Assembly (NCBI RefSeq): GCF_002733835.1
Contig: NZ_NVWY01000015.1
Span: 1 to 64,000, forward strand
Direction of reading: 5' to 3'
From: Alcanivorax sp.
GTDB lineage: Bacteria > Pseudomonadota > Gammaproteobacteria > Pseudomonadales > Alcanivoracaceae
Length of the DNA stretch: 64,000 bases
Every line of letters starts with the position of its first letter. The first letter of the stretch is position 1. The notes beneath the pieces are model-generated. The model had not been told where the DNA came from. It was given only the letters and a program-made list of their open reading frames with translations, and made no database searches. Made by a program: the position numbers and the translations under genes. Below are positions 8,709-18,053 of the stretch, piece after piece.

Positions 8709-9268
8709 CACAGGCCCTCCTCCGGATGTTGATCGTGTTCGCTGATCCTGGCGGGTGGGCTGGCGCCCAGTAGCGTCAGGCCGTGGCGTAACAGTTCGGC
8801 GATGGCCTGAACGGTCAGCAGCGCGGGCAGCACCAGCAGCAGGGTCTTGAGCAGATAGACAAAGGGCAGGCCGCCATTGGCGGAACCTTCCTGCTCGCGC
8901 CAGCTGCTGGCCACATAGTCCAGTGACAACCAGAACATGGCGGCACACACGGGTAATAGCAGCATCAGGGTGCCCAGCAGGTTTACCCAGGCCCGGCCGC
9001 GCGGGCTGAAACGCTGATAGAGCACATCCACCCGGACATGCTCGTCTTCGGCCAGGGTGTAGGCGATGGCCAGCATGAACAGGCCGCCGTGCAGGTAGGT
9101 CAGGGACTCTTGCAGGGCGATGTTGCCGATATCGAAGCCGTAGCGCAGCACCACCACCAGCACCATGCCAAGTACCAGCAGCAGGGACAGCCAGGCGCTG
9201 CCACGGCCGACGGCGATGGTGAAGGCGGTAAGCCCTTGTTGGCAGTGCTGTAGGCGCTGTTTTGTCAT
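8708..9268 (-). CDS. dctQ: TRAP transporter small permease subunit DctQ
   Basis: About 186 residues with four hydrophobic segments, the small membrane subunit that sits beside DctM. The region LAEDEHVRVDVLYQRFSPRGRAWVN is the DctQ signature (a conserved HVRVD between TM2 and TM3). The start is uncertain: ATG 9268 (MTKQRLQH) gives a usual length, while in-frame ATGs at 9298 and 9328 would add 10 or 20 residues. None has a strong ribosome-binding site. It is first in the dctQ-dctM-yciA unit. Confidence 0.85.
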   Translation of the reverse strand: MTKQRLQHCQQGLTAFTIAVGRGSAWLSLLLVLGMVLVVVLRYGFDIGNIALQESLTYLHGGLFMLAIAYTLAEDEHVRVDVLYQRFSPRGRAWVNLLGTLMLLLPVCAAMFWLSLDYVASSWREQEGSANGGLPFVYLLKTLLLVLPALLTVQAIAELLRHGLTLLGASPPARISEHDQHPEEGL

Positions 9269-9387
9269 TATTGTCGGGAGATCGGTGAAAATGGGCATTA
9301 TACGGAAAACGCCACAGGCAGCACGCATTCAGCATACATGCCCGGTTGGGCGTGGTGCATGATGCGTGTAGCCTGAATGCGATCTCG

Positions 9388-9405
9388 CTGTAATGTGGCT
9401 GTAAC
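9388..9405 (+). promoter_or_regulatory. Pho box upstream of pstS
   Basis: CTGTAATGTGGCTGTAAC matches the PhoB half-site pair CTGTCAT-N4-CTGTCAT in its key CTGTNA positions with the correct 11-base period. About 11 bases downstream TAGCAT (9416-9421) could be the -10 element, placing the box where PhoB replaces the -35. This predicts phosphate-starvation induction of the pst operon. Confidence 0.75.
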
Positions 9406-9528
9406 AAACCCTCTCTAGCATGCGCTGTGCTGAAACATGAACTGGCTTGCAAGACTTGTTGTTAAGAATAAACCGGGGTGGATCTTTCCTTACCAGCGCC
9501 GGTGCCATGTAACTAGGAGGCTTTTACT

Positions 9529-10587
9529 GTGAACTTCAAGATGAAAACAACACTGGCAGGTGCCGCGGCAGCGCTGGCTATGGCTAGCGTACCGACCACC
9601 GCCATGGCGCGTGACACTATCTCTATCGTGGGTTCTTCCACGGTCTACCCGTTCGCCACCGTTGTGGCTGAGCGTTTTGGCCGTACCGGCAACGCCACCC
9701 CGAAAATCGAATCTACCGGTTCTGGCGGCGGCATGAAGCTGTTCTGTCAGGGCGTGGGCACCCAGCACCCGGACATCACCAACGCATCGCGTCGCATGAA
9801 GAAGTCCGAGTTCGAGCTGTGCCAGAGCAACGGTGTGAAAGACATCACCGAAGTGAAGGTCGGTTATGACGGTATCGTGATTGCCAATTCCGTGAAGGGT
9901 AAGCACATCGACCTGTCCCTGCGTGACGTCTTCCTGGCCCTGGCCAAGGATGTACCGAACCCGGATGGCAGCGAAGAGCTGGTAGCCAACCCCTACAAGA
10001 CCTGGAAAGAAGTGAACCCGGCCCTGCCCAACGTGAAAATCGAGGTGTTGGGTCCGCCGCCGACTTCCGGTACCCGTGATGCGTTCAACGAGCTGGCCAT
10101 CGAAGGCGGCTGTAAGACGTTCCCCTGGCTGAAAGCCATCAAGGGTGAAGACAAGTCCAAGTACAAGGCCATCTGCCGCAGCGTCCGTGAAGACGGCGCC
10201 TACGTGGAAGCGGGCGAAAACGATAACCTGATCGTGCAGAAGCTGGAAAAGAACCCGGATGCCTTCGGTGTGTTCGGTTACTCCTTCCTGGATCAGAACC
10301 GCGGTGTGGTACAAGCTGCCAACGTTGGCGGTGTTGAGCCCACTTTCGAAGCGATCGGTTCCGGCGACTACCCGGTGTCCCGCTCCCTGTACTTCTACGT
10401 GAAGAAAGCTCACGTGGGTGTGGTACCGGGTATCGAAGGTTACGTGAAGGAGTTCACCAGCGAGAAAGCCTGGGGTGATCAGGGCTACCTGGCTGAGAAG
10501 GGCCTAATCCCGCTGGGTGATGACCTGCGCAAGTCCATGGCCAAGCAGGCCCGCGGCCTGAAGTCCATGACGGGCAACGAGCTGTAA
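9529..10587 (+). CDS. pstS: Phosphate ABC transporter substrate-binding protein PstS
   Basis: A 352-residue periplasmic phosphate receptor. GTG 9529 is preferred as start because AGGAGG lies eight bases upstream; ATG 9541 is too far from it. The N-terminal signal peptide probably ends after AMA (about residue 27). The mature protein opens with DTISIVGSSTVYPFA, the phosphate-binding loop, and has the second ligand loop SGGGMKLFC and PPPTSGTRDAFNELA. This is the PstS branch of Pseudomonas and allies rather than E. coli. It is first in pstSCAB-phoU, with a Pho box ahead and a terminator-like hairpin behind, so it is likely made in excess over the permease. Confidence 0.93.
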   Translation: MNFKMKTTLAGAAAALAMASVPTTAMARDTISIVGSSTVYPFATVVAERFGRTGNATPKIESTGSGGGMKLFCQGVGTQHPDITNASRRMKKSEFELCQSNGVKDITEVKVGYDGIVIANSVKGKHIDLSLRDVFLALAKDVPNPDGSEELVANPYKTWKEVNPALPNVKIEVLGPPPTSGTRDAFNELAIEGGCKTFPWLKAIKGEDKSKYKAICRSVREDGAYVEAGENDNLIVQKLEKNPDAFGVFGYSFLDQNRGVVQAANVGGVEPTFEAIGSGDYPVSRSLYFYVKKAHVGVVPGIEGYVKEFTSEKAWGDQGYLAEKGLIPLGDDLRKSMAKQARGLKSMTGNEL

Positions 10588-10620
10588 GAAAGGAAATAAT
10601 AAAAAGCATGGATGCTTTTG

Positions 10621-10649
10621 GCCCGGTGGTATTTGCCACCGGGCTTTTT
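10621..10649 (+). terminator. Intercistronic terminator/attenuator after pstS
   Basis: GCCCGGTGG and CCACCGGGC form a 9-bp stem with a 6-base loop and five T's. A weaker hairpin, AAAAGCAT/ATGCTTTT, stands just before it (10602-10619). Placed between pstS and pstC, it would let only part of the transcripts continue. Confidence 0.8.
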
Positions 10650-10726
10650 CGCCCCTGACAAGGCGTGTTTGTTCCACCAAGATTGCTGCGGTGATCTTGT
10701 TTGAGCAAATCCGATCGGAGTGATAC

Positions 10727-12115
10727 ATGCAAACCGGAAACCTGCTGTTGCTGTTGGTAGTGATGGTGGCCGGCGCTTACTACCTGGGGCTTCGCCGCTC
10801 CTTTGCGCTGGCCCGCCCGCTGGGCGGCATTCGCCACCTGCACTCGTTGCCGTTCTATTTCGCCATGCGTTCGGCCATGTGGTGTGCACTGCCAGCATTG
10901 GTGGTGCTGGGGCTGTGGCTGGCATTTGATGACAGCATCATTCGTCAGCAGGTGCTGGCCAGTTTGCCGGCGGAACTGCAGCCGACGGATGCGTCCAGTT
11001 ATAACCTCACGCTCAGCAAAATCCAGAACGTTGCCAGTGGTGCGCTGCCTGTCAATTTCGTGGAGCCGCCCATCGCGGCAGCGGCGGAACATCTGCAGTC
11101 ATTACGCCAGACCAGCGCCATGGCGCTGACGGTGGTAGTCATTGTGTTGTGCATGTTCGGCGGTGCCTGGGCCTGGCTGAAAGTGTCACCGCAACTGCGT
11201 GCCCGCCAGCAGGTAGAGCGTGTGCTGCAGACGCTGTTCATGCTCTGCGCCACGGTGGCCATTCTCACCACCGTGGGCATCGTCATGTCGGTGCTGTTCG
11301 AATCCATCCGCTTCTTCGGCAAGGTGCCGGTGACGGACTTCCTGTTCGGGTTGCAGTGGAGCCCGCAGACTGCCCTGCGCGCTGACCAGGTGGCATCCGG
11401 AGGCGCTTTTGGTGCGGTGCCGTTGTTCATGGGCACCATGCTGATCTCGGCCATTGCCCTGTTGGTGGCAGTGCCGGTGGGCCTGATGTCAGCTATCTAC
11501 CTGGCAGAGTACGCAAGCAAGCGGGTGCGCACGGTGGCCAAGCCGGCACTGGAAGTGCTGGCCGGGGTGCCCACGGTGGTCTACGGCTTCTTTGCCGCCC
11601 TGACGGTGGCGCCTTTTATTCGCGGTATGGGTGAATCCGTTGGCCTGGATGTGGCCTCGGAGTCGGCTCTGGCGGCGGGCCTGGTAATGGGCATCATGAT
11701 TATTCCGTTTGTGTCATCCCTGGCAGATGACGTGATTACGGCGGTGCCCCAGGCCATGCGTGACGGTTCATTGGGGCTGGGCGCCACCAAGAGTGAAACC
11801 ATCAAGAAAGTGATTTTCCCGGCGGCGCTGCCGGGGATCATGGGGGGCATTTTGCTGGCGGCCTCCCGTGCCATTGGTGAAACCATGATTGTGGTGATGG
11901 CCGCCGGCCTGGCCGCCAATTTGACCGCCAACCCGCTGGAAGCGGTCACCACCATCACCGTACAGATTGTGACTCTGCTGACCGGCGACCAGGAATTCGA
12001 CAGCGCCAAGACCCTGGCGGCCTTTGCCCTGGGCCTGATGTTGTTCATTACTACCCTGGTCATGAATATCTTCGCGCTGCATATCGTGAAGAAATACCGC
12101 GAGCAGTACGACTAG
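10727..12115 (+). CDS. pstC: Phosphate ABC transporter permease PstC
   Basis: A 462-residue inner-membrane permease. It is longer than E. coli PstC (319) because of an N-terminal half with its own hydrophobic segments and a periplasmic stretch; long forms of this kind occur in Pseudomonas-type pst systems. The permease core (from about residue 230) has the EAA loop region GLGATKSETIKKVIFPAALPGI and the family stretch VLAGVPTVVYGFF. It follows pstS after a terminator-like hairpin and precedes pstA by 13 bases. Confidence 0.92.
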   Translation: MQTGNLLLLLVVMVAGAYYLGLRRSFALARPLGGIRHLHSLPFYFAMRSAMWCALPALVVLGLWLAFDDSIIRQQVLASLPAELQPTDASSYNLTLSKIQNVASGALPVNFVEPPIAAAAEHLQSLRQTSAMALTVVVIVLCMFGGAWAWLKVSPQLRARQQVERVLQTLFMLCATVAILTTVGIVMSVLFESIRFFGKVPVTDFLFGLQWSPQTALRADQVASGGAFGAVPLFMGTMLISAIALLVAVPVGLMSAIYLAEYASKRVRTVAKPALEVLAGVPTVVYGFFAALTVAPFIRGMGESVGLDVASESALAAGLVMGIMIIPFVSSLADDVITAVPQAMRDGSLGLGATKSETIKKVIFPAALPGIMGGILLAASRAIGETMIVVMAAGLAANLTANPLEAVTTITVQIVTLLTGDQEFDSAKTLAAFALGLMLFITTLVMNIFALHIVKKYREQYD

Positions 12116-12128
12116 CGTCGGGAGAAAA

Positions 12129-13400
12129 ATGATGAGCCAAACCACAGAAAAAGTTCGCAAGACCCTGGCCCGACGCTACCGGGCAGAGAAACGCTTCAAG
12201 GCCTTTGGTCTTGGTGCGATTGGCATTGGTTTGATGGCGTTGGTGCTGCTGTTCACCGATATTATCGGCAAGGGTCACAGTGCTTTCGTGGAGTATGAAA
12301 TCCAGCTGCCGGTGACCTTTGATGCCGAAGTGATGGATGTCAGTGACCCCCGTGATGAAGAGCAGCTCAACTATGGTAATTACCAGGGGGTGATTCGTGA
12401 CGCCCTGGCAGACCGCTTTCCCGGCGTGGAGTCCCGCCTGGACACCCGTGCCCTCAATCAGTTGGTGAGCACCGGTGCCGGTTATGCCCTGCGTGACATG
12501 CTGCGCGAGGATCCTTCCCTTCTGGGTGAGACCCGCACTCTCTGGTTGCTGGCCGATGACGATGTGGATCTGTTTCTCAAGGCGAATGAAAAGCAGCGTG
12601 AAGACAGCCGCCTGAACGAAAAGCAACAGGCCTGGGTGGCGGAGCTGGAAGCCTCCGGGGAAACCCGCATGGTTTTCAACCAGTCCCTGTTCAGCTACGG
12701 CGATTCCCGTGAGCCGGAGCAAGCCGGTATTCTGGGTGCGATCCTGGGTTCCCTGTTCACCATGATCGTGACGCTGGTGCTGAGTTTTCCCATCGGTGTG
12801 GCCGCGGCGGTCTATCTGGAAGAGTTTGCTCCCAAGAACCGCTTCACCGATTTCATTGAGGTGAACATCAACAACCTGGCGGCGGTGCCGTCGATCATCT
12901 TCGGTCTGTTGGGGCTGGCGGTGATTATCGGCTTGTTTGGGTTGCCGCGCTCGGTGCCCCTGGTAGGCGGTATCGTGCTGACGCTGATGACGTTGCCGAC
13001 CATCATCATTTCCAGCCGTGCTGCCATCAAGGCGGTACCGCCGAGTATTCGCCAGGCGGCCATGGGGTTGGGTGCCTCGAAAATGCAGGTGGTGTTGCAC
13101 CATGTGCTGCCGTTGGCCCTGCCCGGCATGCTCACCGGCGCCATCATCGGCATGGCCCAGGCGCTGGGGGAAACGGCGCCGCTGCTGATGATCGGCATGG
13201 TGGCCTTTATTGTGGACCTGCCCGCCGGCCCGCTGGATGCGGCAACCGTGCTGCCGGTGCAGATTTACCTGTGGGCAGACAGCCCGGAACAATCTTTCGA
13301 ATCCCTGGCGTCCGCCGCCATCATGGTGCTACTGGCTTTCCTGATCACCATGAACACGCTGGCGGTGATTCTGCGCAAGCGCCTTGAGCGGCGCTGGTAA
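12129..13400 (+). CDS. pstA: Phosphate ABC transporter permease PstA
   Basis: A 423-residue permease forming a heterodimer with PstC. One N-terminal hydrophobic segment is followed by a large, probably periplasmic insert (about 60-200), then the permease core with [19 protein letters not shown] and the EAA loop [21 protein letters not shown]. Two consecutive ATGs (12129, 12132) could start it; AGGAG-like GGGAG sits just upstream. Both Pst permeases in this operon carry extra N-terminal domains. Confidence 0.92.
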   Translation: MMSQTTEKVRKTLARRYRAEKRFKAFGLGAIGIGLMALVLLFTDIIGKGHSAFVEYEIQLPVTFDAEVMDVSDPRDEEQLNYGNYQGVIRDALADRFPGVESRLDTRALNQLVSTGAGYALRDMLREDPSLLGETRTLWLLADDDVDLFLKANEKQREDSRLNEKQQAWVAELEASGETRMVFNQSLFSYGDSREPEQAGILGAILGSLFTMIVTLVLSFPIGVAAAVYLEEFAPKNRFTDFIEVNINNLAAVPSIIFGLLGLAVIIGLFGLPRSVPLVGGIVLTLMTLPTIIISSRAAIKAVPPSIRQAAMGLGASKMQVVLHHVLPLALPGMLTGAIIGMAQALGETAPLLMIGMVAFIVDLPAGPLDAATVLPVQIYLWADSPEQSFESLASAAIMVLLAFLITMNTLAVILRKRLERRW

Positions 13401-13425
13401 CGGACGGATAACGAGGAACCGACTT

Positions 13426-14319
13426 ATGGAAACCGCACAGCAACTGGACAAACCGGCTCTGGGCACCAATGATGCGGCCAGAGACAAGGCCATAAATGAG
13501 CAAGCAGCGATGACACAAGACACCCCCTATCCAGACCAGACCGTGGGCACGCCCTTTGTGGATGACCCGAAAATGCGCCTGCGCGATGTGGAGGTGTTCT
13601 ATGACGATAACCAGGCGATCCATGGCGTCAGCCTGGATATCGGCAAGAATGAGGTGGTGTCACTGATCGGCCCGTCCGGTTGTGGTAAATCCACGTTCCT
13701 GCGTTGTCTCAATCGCATGAACGACACTATCGATATTTGTAAGGTGAAGGGCAGCCTGCATCTGGAAAGCCAGGATCTGTATGACCCCAAGCTGGATGTG
13801 GTGGAGCTGCGCGCCCGGGTGGGCATGGTGTTCCAGAAGCCCAACCCCTTCCCGAAATCCATTTATGACAACGTGGCCTATGGCCCGCGTATTCACGGCC
13901 TGGCCAACAAGAAATATGACCTGGACGAAATCGTGGAAACCAGCCTGCGCAAGGCCGGGCTGTGGGAAGAAGTGAAAGACCGTCTGCACGCACCAGGCAC
14001 GGGCCTGTCCGGCGGTCAGCAGCAGCGTCTGTGTATTGCCCGAACCATTGCCGTGAGCCCGGAAGTGGTGCTGATGGATGAGCCTTGTTCCGCACTGGAT
14101 CCCATTGCCACCGCCAAGATCGAAGAGCTGATCAGCGAGCTGAGCGAGTCTTATACCATCGCCATCGTGACTCACTCCATGCAGCAGGCCGCGCGGGTAT
14201 CGCACCGTACCGCCTATTTCCACCTGGGTCGTCTGGTGGAAATGAATGATACCGAGACTGTGTTCACCAAGCCCGAACACGATCTGACGGAAGCTTATAT
14301 CACTGGCCGCTTCGGTTAA
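13426..14319 (+). CDS. pstB: Phosphate ABC transporter ATPase PstB
   Basis: A 297-residue ATPase energising PstCA. Walker [11 protein letters not shown]-loop [15 protein letters not shown], signature [16 protein letters not shown], Walker [14 protein letters not shown] and the H-loop THSMQQA are all intact. The start is ATG 13426 with GAGGAAC upstream; the frame is open back into the end of pstA but that is read-through. About 45 residues precede the usual PstB start, and internal ATG codons could give a shorter product. Confidence 0.95.
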   Translation: METAQQLDKPALGTNDAARDKAINEQAAMTQDTPYPDQTVGTPFVDDPKMRLRDVEVFYDDNQAIHGVSLDIGKNEVVSLIGPSGCGKSTFLRCLNRMNDTIDICKVKGSLHLESQDLYDPKLDVVELRARVGMVFQKPNPFPKSIYDNVAYGPRIHGLANKKYDLDEIVETSLRKAGLWEEVKDRLHAPGTGLSGGQQQRLCIARTIAVSPEVVLMDEPCSALDPIATAKIEELISELSESYTIAIVTHSMQQAARVSHRTAYFHLGRLVEMNDTETVFTKPEHDLTEAYITGRFG

Positions 14320-14343
14320 CGCGCGGGTAAGGAGAGCAAGAGA

Positions 14344-15057
14344 ATGGACCGTATGCATTTTGGCGAGCACAGCTCGACCCAGTTTAACGAAGCGCTGGAA
14401 TCCATCCGTAACCACCTGATGGAAATGGGTGGTCTGGTGGAAAAGCAGGTAGTGGATGCGCTTCAGGCATTGCTGCAGGCAGACTCGGCGCTGGCAGAAA
14501 AAGTGATCGAAACCGAAGACCGGGTCGATAATCTGGAAATTCTGATCGACGAGCAATGCACCAAGGTGTTGGCGCTGCGCCAGCCGGCGGCGTCGGATTT
14601 GCGTTTGATTATTGCCGTGTCCAAGGCGGTGTCCGACCTTGAACGCATTGGTGATGAGTCAGCCAAAATTGCCCGCATGGGGCTGCAGTTGGCGGAAGAA
14701 GGCGAGTCGCCCCGCGGTTATGTGGAAGTGCGCCATATCGGTAACCATGTGCGCAACATGCTGCGCGATTCCCTGGATGCCTTTGCCCGCTTCGATGCCC
14801 AGAAAGCGTTGGCCGTGGCCGCCGAAGACAAAGAAGTGGACCTGGAATACCGCAGCGCCATGCGCTCGCTGGTCACCTTCATGATGGAAGATCCGCGGGC
14901 CATTTCCCGGGTACTCAACATCATCTGGTCCCTGCGTGCCCTGGAGCGCATCGGCGACCATGCCCGCAATATCGGCGAACAGGTGATCTATCTGGTGGAA
15001 GGCAAGGATGTGCGCCATATCAGCATCGATGAGATCGAAAAGAAGCTGAAGGAATAA
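14344..15057 (+). CDS. phoU: Phosphate signalling complex protein PhoU
   Basis: A 237-residue all-helical protein of two PhoU repeats, each with the metal-binding E/DxxxD pattern (LERIGDESAKIAR near 102 and LERIGDHARNIGE near 202). It links PstSCAB to PhoR so that the Pho regulon is off when phosphate is plentiful. AAGGAGAGC stands before the ATG. It closes the pst operon; a heptamer array and terminator follow. No phoB/phoR is in the window. Confidence 0.95.
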   Translation: MDRMHFGEHSSTQFNEALESIRNHLMEMGGLVEKQVVDALQALLQADSALAEKVIETEDRVDNLEILIDEQCTKVLALRQPAASDLRLIIAVSKAVSDLERIGDESAKIARMGLQLAEEGESPRGYVEVRHIGNHVRNMLRDSLDAFARFDAQKALAVAAEDKEVDLEYRSAMRSLVTFMMEDPRAISRVLNIIWSLRALERIGDHARNIGEQVIYLVEGKDVRHISIDEIEKKLKE

Positions 15058-15062
15058 AGGCC

Positions 15063-15090
15063 GCTACGAGCTTCAAGCGGCGAGCTACAA
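15063..15090. repeat. Heptamer repeat array after phoU
   Basis: Four heptamers, GCTACGA, GCTTCAA, GCGGCGA and GCTACAA, directly follow the phoU stop codon. Same class as the other heptamer arrays but with its own consensus (GCTACRA). Confidence 0.55.
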
Positions 15091-15119
15091 GGAAAACCCG
15101 CTCCTGCGATCTTTTACAA

Positions 15120-15151
15120 GGCCGTGCCTGATCTTCGGGCGCGGCCTTTTT
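15120..15151 (+). terminator. Terminator of the pst operon
   Basis: GGCCGTGCC pairs (one G-U) with GGGCGCGGCC around a short loop, followed by TTTTTCTTT. It belongs to the recurring GGCCGCGCCC hairpin family of this window. Confidence 0.75.
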
Positions 15152-15224
15152 CTTTCCGCCATCGTCATGAAATCGCCCCGCGATGTTGAATGAAGCATGT
15201 TGCGTGTCGCGTATCATGTCGCTA

Positions 15225-15252
15225 ATATCCGTATTTCCGAATATACGGATAT
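15225..15252. promoter_or_regulatory. ArsR operator, perfect 10-bp palindrome
   Basis: ATATCCGTAT (15225-15234) and ATACGGATAT (15243-15252) are perfect inverted repeats with an 8-base spacer, 12 bases before the arsR start. ArsR/SmtB repressors bind such AT-rich dyads over their own promoters and are released by arsenite. The dyad would cover the promoter. Confidence 0.8.
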
Positions 15253-15263
15253 AAGGTTCGCAC

Positions 15264-15581
15264 ATGCTTACACCCACCCAGCTCTGCAAATGCCTCGGCG
15301 ACGATATTCGCCTCAGCCTGATCTGCCTGCTGCACGGTCAGGGGGAGGTGTGCGTGTGCGATCTGGTGGAGGCCATGCAGGCGCCGCAGTCCACTGTGTC
15401 TCGCCACCTGGCTCAGCTGCGTCAATGCGAGTTGGTGGTGGCCCGGCGGCAGGGTACCTGGATGCATTATCAGTTGAATCCGGCCTTGCCGGACTGGGCC
15501 ACGGCTGCGATTCAGGCACTGGTGGCGCCAGCCCGGGCGTCGTTGAACATTTCCCTTACCAATACCGCCTGCTGCGGCTGA
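15264..15581 (+). CDS. arsR: Arsenite-responsive repressor ArsR
   Basis: A 105-residue winged-helix repressor of the SmtB/ArsR family. The arsenite-binding motif CVCDL is present (about residues 30-34), running into the recognition helix APQSTVSRHLAQLRQ. The C-terminal CC pair near the end is extra. It starts just after a perfect operator dyad and heads arsR-arsC-acr3-arsH, all on the same strand within a few bases of each other apart from arsH. Confidence 0.93.
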   Translation: MLTPTQLCKCLGDDIRLSLICLLHGQGEVCVCDLVEAMQAPQSTVSRHLAQLRQCELVVARRQGTWMHYQLNPALPDWATAAIQALVAPARASLNISLTNTACCG

Positions 15582-15594
15582 ACTTAGAGAGACG

Positions 15595-16092
15595 ATGATG
15601 AATACGCCCCTGAATGTCCTGTTCCTGTGCACCGGTAATTCCTGTCGCTCCATCATTGGTGAAGCGTTGGCCGATCACCTGGGTCAAGGCAAGTTGCACG
15701 GTTTGAGTGCCGGTAGCATGCCCGCCGGCAAGGTCAATGAAAGCGCCCTGGCCGTGCTGTCCCGTCATGGTGTGTCGGTGAACAATCCCAGCTCCAAATC
15801 CATGGATGATCTGGAAGGGGAAAGAATTGACCTGGTGATTACGGTCTGTGATGCCGCTGCGGGTGAGTCCTGCCCGGTGTGGCTGGGTGATACGCCGAAA
15901 GTTCACTGGGGCCTGGAAGATCCTGCCCACGTGACTGGCAGCGAAGAAACGATTCGGGCCGCTTTTGAGACTACCTTTAACGAGTTGCATGCTCGTATTG
16001 AAGCACTGGCGGCACTGGATCTGGCGTCCATCAATCCGCTGGGGTTGATTGCAACGGCTCAAAAAATTCACCGGGATCTGGGTGATTCGTAA
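15595..16092 (+). CDS. arsC: Arsenate reductase ArsC, thioredoxin-coupled (LMW phosphatase fold)
   Basis: A 165-residue enzyme reducing arsenate to arsenite. The P-loop LCTGNSCRS (C-x5-R, about residues 12-19) and the redox pair C-x7-C in [10 protein letters not shown] (about 84-92) are those of the thioredoxin-linked class, not the glutaredoxin-linked E. coli class. Two adjacent ATGs (15595, 15598) are possible. It overlaps the start of acr3 by one base, so the reductase and exporter are translationally coupled. Confidence 0.92.
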   Translation: MMNTPLNVLFLCTGNSCRSIIGEALADHLGQGKLHGLSAGSMPAGKVNESALAVLSRHGVSVNNPSSKSMDDLEGERIDLVITVCDAAAGESCPVWLGDTPKVHWGLEDPAHVTGSEETIRAAFETTFNELHARIEALAALDLASINPLGLIATAQKIHRDLGDS

Positions 16093-17111
16093 TGCCGTTT
16101 TTTGAACGATATCTCAGTGTCTGGGTGGCGTTGGCGATTGTTGCCGGGGTGACTCTGGGTGTGGCCATGCCGGGTGCTTTCGAAGCGGTGGCCGGGTTCG
16201 AGTATGCCCATGTGAATCTGGCGGTGGCCGTGTTCATCTGGGTGATGGTCTACCCGATGATGATCCAAATTGATTTCACCGCTATCAAGAAAGTGGGCCA
16301 GAACCCACGGGGGTTGTTGCTCACTCTGGTGATCAACTGGTTGATCAAACCGTTCACCATGGCGGCGCTGGGCTGGTTGTTCTTCAAGGTCTTTTTCGCC
16401 GGCTGGGTCGATCCACAAACCGCCACAGAGTATATCGCCGGCATGATCCTGCTGGGCGTGGCACCGTGTACCGCGATGGTGTTTGTGTGGAGTCAGCTGA
16501 CCAAAGGGGATGCCAACTACACCCTGGTGCAGGTGTCGGTAAATGACATCATCATGGTGTTTGCCTTTGCTCCCATCGCCGGTTTGTTGCTGGGTGTCAG
16601 CGACATTACCGTGCCCTGGGATACTTTGCTGTTGTCCGTGGTGCTGTATGTACTGTTGCCGCTGATTGCCGGGTTCCTTACTCGCCAATGGCTGGGCACT
16701 GATGAGCGGGTGGCGCATTTTGTCGGGCGTCTTAAACCGGTTAGTGTCATGGGGCTGCTGGCCACGGTGGTGCTGTTGTTTGGCTTCCAGGCCGAGACCA
16801 TTCTCGCCAAGCCCATGGCCATCGTGCTGATTGCTATTCCGCTGTTGATTCAGACCTACGGCATTTTTGTCATCGCCTACTGGGCGGCAAAACGCCTGCG
16901 GTTGAAACATAACGTAGCCGGCCCTGCCTGCCTGATCGGGACCAGCAATTTCTTCGAGCTGGCGGTGGCTGTTGCGATCAGTGTGTTTGGTCTGCATTCC
17001 GGTGCCGCCCTGGCGACGGTGGTCGGGGTGCTGGTGGAGGTGCCAGTGATGTTGTCGCTGGTGGCGATTGTGAACCGTACCTCGCACTGGTTCGAAAAAG
17101 ACCCTGTCTGA
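16092..17111 (+). CDS. acr3: Arsenite efflux permease Acr3
   Basis: A 339-residue, ten-TM arsenite exporter of the Acr3 family (bile acid:sodium symporter superfamily). The key cysteine lies in [15 protein letters not shown] (TM4), and [14 protein letters not shown] and [20 protein letters not shown] are family signatures. It follows arsC with a one-base overlap and is the efflux step of the operon. ArsB-type pumps are unrelated; none is present here. Confidence 0.93.
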   Translation: MPFFERYLSVWVALAIVAGVTLGVAMPGAFEAVAGFEYAHVNLAVAVFIWVMVYPMMIQIDFTAIKKVGQNPRGLLLTLVINWLIKPFTMAALGWLFFKVFFAGWVDPQTATEYIAGMILLGVAPCTAMVFVWSQLTKGDANYTLVQVSVNDIIMVFAFAPIAGLLLGVSDITVPWDTLLLSVVLYVLLPLIAGFLTRQWLGTDERVAHFVGRLKPVSVMGLLATVVLLFGFQAETILAKPMAIVLIAIPLLIQTYGIFVIAYWAAKRLRLKHNVAGPACLIGTSNFFELAVAVAISVFGLHSGAALATVVGVLVEVPVMLSLVAIVNRTSHWFEKDPV

Positions 17112-17146
17112 TCCCTCCGGGGGTCGGCTCCCTGCATAGTGTTTTC

Positions 17147-17262
17147 TGTAGGAGGCTGCTTGCAGCCGAACCGGCAAGGTGAGCGAGTACCGAGTACCTG
17201 GGTTTTGATTTTCGTTACTCGTTACTCGTTACTGGCCATTCGCGTGCAAGCACGCTCCTACA
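17147..17262. repeat. Inverted REP pair enclosing heptamer arrays
   Basis: A REP unit TGTAGGAGGCTGCTTGCAGC... (17147-17171) faces its inverted relative ending AAGCACGCTCCTACA (17239-17262). Between them lie facing heptamers: GAGCGAG, TACCGAG on the left and three copies of TCGTTAC on the right (about 17218-17234). So one repeat family is nested in the other between acr3 and arsH. Confidence 0.7.
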
Positions 17263-17282
17263 GACAAAATAGAGATGCTGTT

Positions 17283-17993
17283 ATGAAAGATATGCCCAAT
17301 CTCGATAACGATTGTTTCCAGATCCCCACTGCCGACAGCGTATTCCGGGATCAGCCGTCCACGCACAAGCCGCGCATCCTGTTGTTGTACGGCTCCCTGC
17401 GCCAGCGCTCCTTCAGTCGTCTTGTGGTGCAGGAAGCGGCGCGCTTACTGGAGGCCATGGGGGCAGAAACAAAAATTTTCCATGCCGATGGTTTGCCGTT
17501 ACCGGACAGCGAAGACGTGGCACACCCCAAGGTGCAGGAGCTGCGTGATCTGGTGACCTGGAGTGAAGGCATGGTGTGGTGCTCGCCGGAGCGTCACGGC
17601 GCCATGACCGGCATCATGAAAGCCCAGATCGACTGGATTCCTTTATCACTTGGCGCGGTTCGCCCGACCCAGGGAAAAACCCTGGCAGTAATGCAAATCA
17701 GCGGTGGCTCCCAGTCGTTCAACACGGTTAGCCAGTTACGCGTGTTGGGACGTTGGATGCGCATGGTCACTATTCCCAATCAATCCTCTGTGCCGAAAGC
17801 CTTCCTGGAATTCGATGAGAATGATCGTATGAAGCCGTCAGGTTTTTATGATCGCATTGTTGATGTGATGGAAGAGCTGGTGAAGTTTACCTACCTGACC
17901 CGTGACCGCAGTGACTACCTCACCGATCGTTATTCAGAGCGCAAGGAGTCTGCCGAGCAGCTTATGGCGCGGGTGAATCAACGGAGTATGTAA
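17283..17993 (+). CDS. arsH: ArsH, NADPH-dependent FMN reductase / organoarsenical oxidase
   Basis: A 236-residue flavoprotein. ArsH enzymes oxidise trivalent organoarsenicals and reduce flavin-linked substrates. The FMN-binding P-loop [11 protein letters not shown], the stretch [20 protein letters not shown] and [21 protein letters not shown] are diagnostic for ArsH. I start it at ATG 17283 because the longer open frame upstream runs through the REP/heptamer repeat. It is separated from acr3 by about 170 bp of repeats and may be read from the same promoter or its own. Confidence 0.9.
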   Translation: MKDMPNLDNDCFQIPTADSVFRDQPSTHKPRILLLYGSLRQRSFSRLVVQEAARLLEAMGAETKIFHADGLPLPDSEDVAHPKVQELRDLVTWSEGMVWCSPERHGAMTGIMKAQIDWIPLSLGAVRPTQGKTLAVMQISGGSQSFNTVSQLRVLGRWMRMVTIPNQSSVPKAFLEFDENDRMKPSGFYDRIVDVMEELVKFTYLTRDRSDYLTDRYSERKESAEQLMARVNQRSM

Positions 17994-18053
17994 AAGGAGG
18001 CGCTGCACGCTTCACACAACAGGCTTCATGCTCAAGCGGCAGCTTACTTTTAT

